From Mnemiopsis leidyi (lineage: Eukaryota; Ctenophora; Tentaculata; Lobata; Bolinopsidae): DNA of 64,000 nucleotides. Shown one piece after another: positions 61,368-64,000 of the stretch (position 1 is the first letter of the stretch; every line of letters begins with the position of its first letter). Below the pieces are notes generated by a model that did no database searches, had not been told where the DNA came from, and saw only the letters and a program-made list of their open reading frames with translations. Made by a program: the position numbers and the translations under genes. The DNA lies in contig JH153493.1 in assembly GCA_000226015.1 (NCBI GenBank), forward strand, positions 5,658 to 69,657, written 5' to 3'.

Positions 61368-61791
61368 AGTTCACATATGATGTCAGCAAATTTTCGGTAA
61401 TTTTTACCCCCTCCCCTCATCATCATTCGTCATCATGACNNNNNNNNNNNGGTAAATTACCATAATGACATCATCACAGTCAGAACCCCCCCCCCCCTAC
61501 TTCATGTCAAAAAATTGATTTTTGGTCTTTTAATTTGCAGTCATTTTTTAAATTTTTATACTAAATCAGTGAAAACACAGTATTTTACCAGATTTCTGAA
61601 TCAGAATTGTAACTTGAAATTCTTTGATTTTGTAAAATTCTAATAAAAATTTTCAAGAGAAATGAAAAATCCAAAAAGATTTTGATGACATCATCATTAG
61701 CCAAACCCCCCATCCCCCCTCGTCATCAATCGTCATCATTTGGAAACCCCCTCCCCCTTTAGCTGATGACGTCATATGTGAACAACCCCTA
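61368..61791. mobile_element. MITE, second copy of the 51261 family
   Basis: Similar to 51261-51725 along its length (TCACATATGA start, CCCCCTCCC tracts, GATGACGTCATATGTGAACA end). The first few bases of the left end are lost. It includes an 11-base gap at 61440-61450. It lies upstream of the METTL7-like gene's start. Confidence 0.85.
61440..61450. other. Assembly gap
   Basis: Eleven Ns within the MITE. Confidence 1.
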
Positions 61792-62176
61792 AGGAAAACG
61801 AGACAGCAAAATTCCTTGGTGGTAGTTCAAACCAGCCGTGGCTGCGTAGCAACCGCAGCCTCTGGCATGAGCACCTGGTTTAATGAACACTTGGAGGCTG
61901 TGTACGGCAACACTTAAATGTAGATTAAATTATGGATTGGCCAGACTGACGAAATCGTTTTATCAGTATGGTAGATAGATAAAATCTTGTCAGATAAACA
62001 CAGTACAACTACTAAACGTTCTGTTAACTTGAAAACTTGTTTAACTTGAAAACTTGTTTAACTTGTTTGTTGAAATTAAATTAGGGGTTGTTCACTGATT
62101 AAATTAGAATAGTTTTTCTCGGCTCAAGTAGTTGCACAAATAAAACAGTTGGTTAATGAATGGAGAACGAAATTCT

Positions 62177-62519
62177 GTAGATTGATCAATTTCCCTGTTA
62201 AAACAGCTTCATCAGAATCGATCACTGAAATTATTTGTATAATAGTAGTGTTGTAAGTATTAAAATATATTTTATTACTTTCAACACTGCTATTATACAA
62301 ATAATTTGAGTGTTCGATTCTGATGAAGCTGTTGTAACTTGCTACACGTTGCATAGCCCTACTGCCGCGAAGTTGTAGGTTGATAACCTACTGTCGCGGC
62401 CATCACGCGCTGTCACGCATTTCTGGCCTGGCGAAGAAATTCTAGACGCGCATCGCCCGTTGACCGCGAAGCGGCAGCCTCCGTGAGACAAGTTGTAACA
62501 GGGAAATTGATCAATCTAC
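62177..62519. mobile_element. Hairpin MITE, split by a later insertion
   Basis: The left arm GTAGATTGATCAATTTCCCT and AACAGCTTCATCAGAATCGA is mirrored on the right (TCGATTCTGATGAAGCTGTT ... AGGGAAATTGATCAATCTAC). The arms continue inward through AAATTATTTGTATAATAG and CTATTATACAAATAATTT. The right arm is interrupted at 62339-62491. Without the insertion the element is about 190 bp. No coding capacity. Confidence 0.85.
62339..62491. mobile_element. 153-bp MITE with 8-bp target duplication (hAT-like)
   Basis: Flanked by identical GTTGTAAC (62331-62338, 62492-62499), the length produced by hAT transposases; removing it and one copy rejoins the hairpin arm cleanly. The ends TTGCTACACG and CGTGAGACAA are weakly inverted. 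It contains the palindrome GTAGGTTGATAACCTAC and TGTCGCGGCCATCACGCGCT, also seen at about 63024 and 33737. Confidence 0.75.
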
Positions 62520-62607
62520 TTGCCTTGCGTTGCAGCCCATTTTCAATTCAATTGTGTTTCTCTCTACCTAACCAGGTACTAACGCTGCAAAAGGGCTCTG
62601 GTAGGGG

Positions 62608-63231
62608 CATTGACAAGATGATATCCGTCTAACGTTCTAACGAACGCTGAGAACTGCGAGCCGCGCGCGGGTCGGGTAACACCTCGACAAGTACAAAGTA
62701 GGGGCAAAGAAGGACGCCTAGGAAGTTAAGTTCAAATACGTTGATTTTCTTAGCAAAAGCCGAACAGCAGACGAATATAATCTCGTCAATATCGTTTGGT
62801 TTTGAGCTGCGAGAGTCAAGTATTACCACGACAAGGTGGCTTCATGAAAAATTCTCATATCAGAGGAAAATTCACTTTAGGTGGCGCGTACTGTTCACCA
62901 GGTTCTTACGCCGCGCGTAAAAGGGTCTTGGTCAGAATTGCTTCATACTAATCCAAAGCCTTTTTGCAAAAGCCTCTAGAGGCAGCCGCGCGGCGCGCGC
63001 AGTACTGCAGCGTGCGTTATTGTTGTAGGTTGATAACCTACTGTCGCGGCCATCATGCGCTGTCACGCATTTCTGGCCTGGCGACAGAATGAATTTCGAA
63101 GAAATTCTAGACGCGCATCGCCCGTTGAGCGTTATTGTCGAGGTGTTACCCGACCCGCGCGCGGCTCGCAGTTTTCTGCTCTCCTCGCGAACGTTTCGTT
63201 AGAACGTTAGACGGATATCATCTCGTCAATG
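62608..63231. mobile_element. Fold-back element, 624 bp
   Basis: The left end CATTGACAAGATGATATCCG then TCTAACGTTCTAACGA and GAGCCGCGCGCGGGTCGGGT is mirrored at the right end (ACCCGACCCGCGCGCGGCTC ... CGTTAGAACGTTAGACGGAT ... CGTCAATG). Arms are about 85-92 bp; the right arm holds an extra block of about 20 bp (GTTTTCTGCTCTCCTCGCGA region) that the left lacks. Inside lies a second copy of the GTAGGTTGATAACCTAC segment. Same family as 33636-34490. Confidence 0.8.
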
Positions 63232-63238
63232 GCTTGCT

Positions 63239-63466
63239 TTGTCTGACTTTGTCCGACCCTCATTCGTTAAGCGAATAGAGGGTCTATGGGATTAAAATGA
63301 CAGGAGGGTGCGCGCTGCCGTACAATGGCTTGCTCAACACCTATATCCCTGTGCGAGCTTTGCTGTTTGCGCAAAATTAGGACGGACGTGCGCAAGATAA
63401 GGACGGCAGCTGGCACCCTCCTGTCATTTTATTCGCTTCATACGAGGGTCTGACAAAGTCAGACAA
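63239..63466. mobile_element. 228-bp MITE
   Basis: TTGTCTGACTTTGTCCGACC CTC at the left is mirrored by GAGGGTCTGACAAAGTCAGA CAA at the right, with a second inner pair ATGACAGGAGGGTG/CACCCTCCTGTCAT. It abuts the fold-back element and is followed by AAAGCGGCAGCC and GTGAGACAAG, which resemble the right end of the 153-bp element. Confidence 0.82.
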
Positions 63467-64000
63467 CGCAAAAGCGGTGCAGCCTCCGCAAAAGCGGCAG
63501 CCACGACGTGAGACAAGCATTTTGCAAAGCGCCCGAGAGTTGTACTTGTAATTGTATTAATGCTTAAACTCTAATCACAACTCTAACACAATGAGTTTGA
63601 CAATCGAAATAAAAGTTTGCATTTCGACAAGGAAATCTGCTTAATTTTATAAAAATGATAGAAATTTACATCATAACAACTCGGTACAAAAAGTCAATTT
63701 ACGTTGAAAAATACAAAAGTTACCACTTGTTCCATAGACTTTTATGGTTTCGGTAACCATTTAAGTTCCAACATCAGGGAAGAATGTTAAAAATCAAATA
63801 TCCCGCTACAAATTGTCATAATGTATTAAAACACCCAGAATCGTCTCTTTGCTCTAGATCTTGAAGAATGAGGATTGGTGCTGTCCTGTTTATGTTAAAA
63901 GTAATAGTTAAAGATCAAAATTGACAATAAATGATCGTCTAGTGAACATGAATATCATTTTCATTTTACATATCTCTTTAGTCACGCTTGTGCCTGATGT
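63467..64000. other. No gene seen
   Basis: About 80 bp of repeat-derived sequence at the left, then AT-rich DNA with no supported feature to the window edge. Confidence 0.5.

Overview
The window is nuclear DNA from a multicellular animal. The evidence is many spliced genes with clean GT-AG exon borders and phases, an SRCIN1/SKT-family scaffold protein, a six-EF-hand CREC protein, two tRNA-Leu(CAG) genes, animal-type UGT and METTL7-like genes, and many small DNA transposons, MITEs and minisatellites. The species cannot be fixed from the sequence; a non-vertebrate is likely. All exon models were read by eye from splice signals, frame and protein resemblance, so borders are predictions.

Layout. 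(1) 1-4.6 kb: an AGTC microsatellite, a 19-bp minisatellite and otherwise featureless DNA. (2) 4.6-33.2 kb, + strand: one large gene whose conserved 3' half (29.57-33.17 kb) encodes an SRCIN1 (p140Cap)/KIAA1217 (SKT)-like scaffold. Upstream lies a series of candidate alternative first exons (4.6, 9.4, 12.05, 13.9 and 20.9 kb) that all exit in phase 0, matching a common phase-0 exon at 22.1 kb. A further first exon at 27.9 kb exits in phase 1 and matches the phase-1 core exon. One intron holds a 1.0-kb Mutator-like (MULE) element with a 9-bp target duplication; another begins with a 17-bp minisatellite that copies the splice donor. (3) 35.8-44.7 kb, - strand: a multi-exon RING protein with short repeat modules and a C-terminal RING, an arrangement I associate with a plant RING family. 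Inside its introns, on the opposite strand, lie two tRNA-Leu genes, the main exon of a Cab45/SDF4-like gene, and two tandem single-exon paralogs of unknown function with matching TATA promoters. (4) 46.6-48.6 kb, -: a TPR protein resembling TTC22. (5) 52.7-54.3 kb, +: an intronless UDP-glycosyltransferase. (6) 56.8-61.2 kb, -: a seven-exon METTL7-like methyltransferase whose third intron is filled by a 2.06-kb DNA element built from CCTTCCGTGACG motifs. (7) 61.4-63.5 kb: a stack of nested MITE and fold-back elements.

There is no operon-like logic. The notable organisation is gene nesting (RING gene), possible multiple promoter use (SRCIN1-like gene), and insertion of transposons into introns and into one another. 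Four runs of N (10779-10789, 33775-34442, 45526-45552, 61440-61450) interrupt the sequence; three of them lie in repeats.
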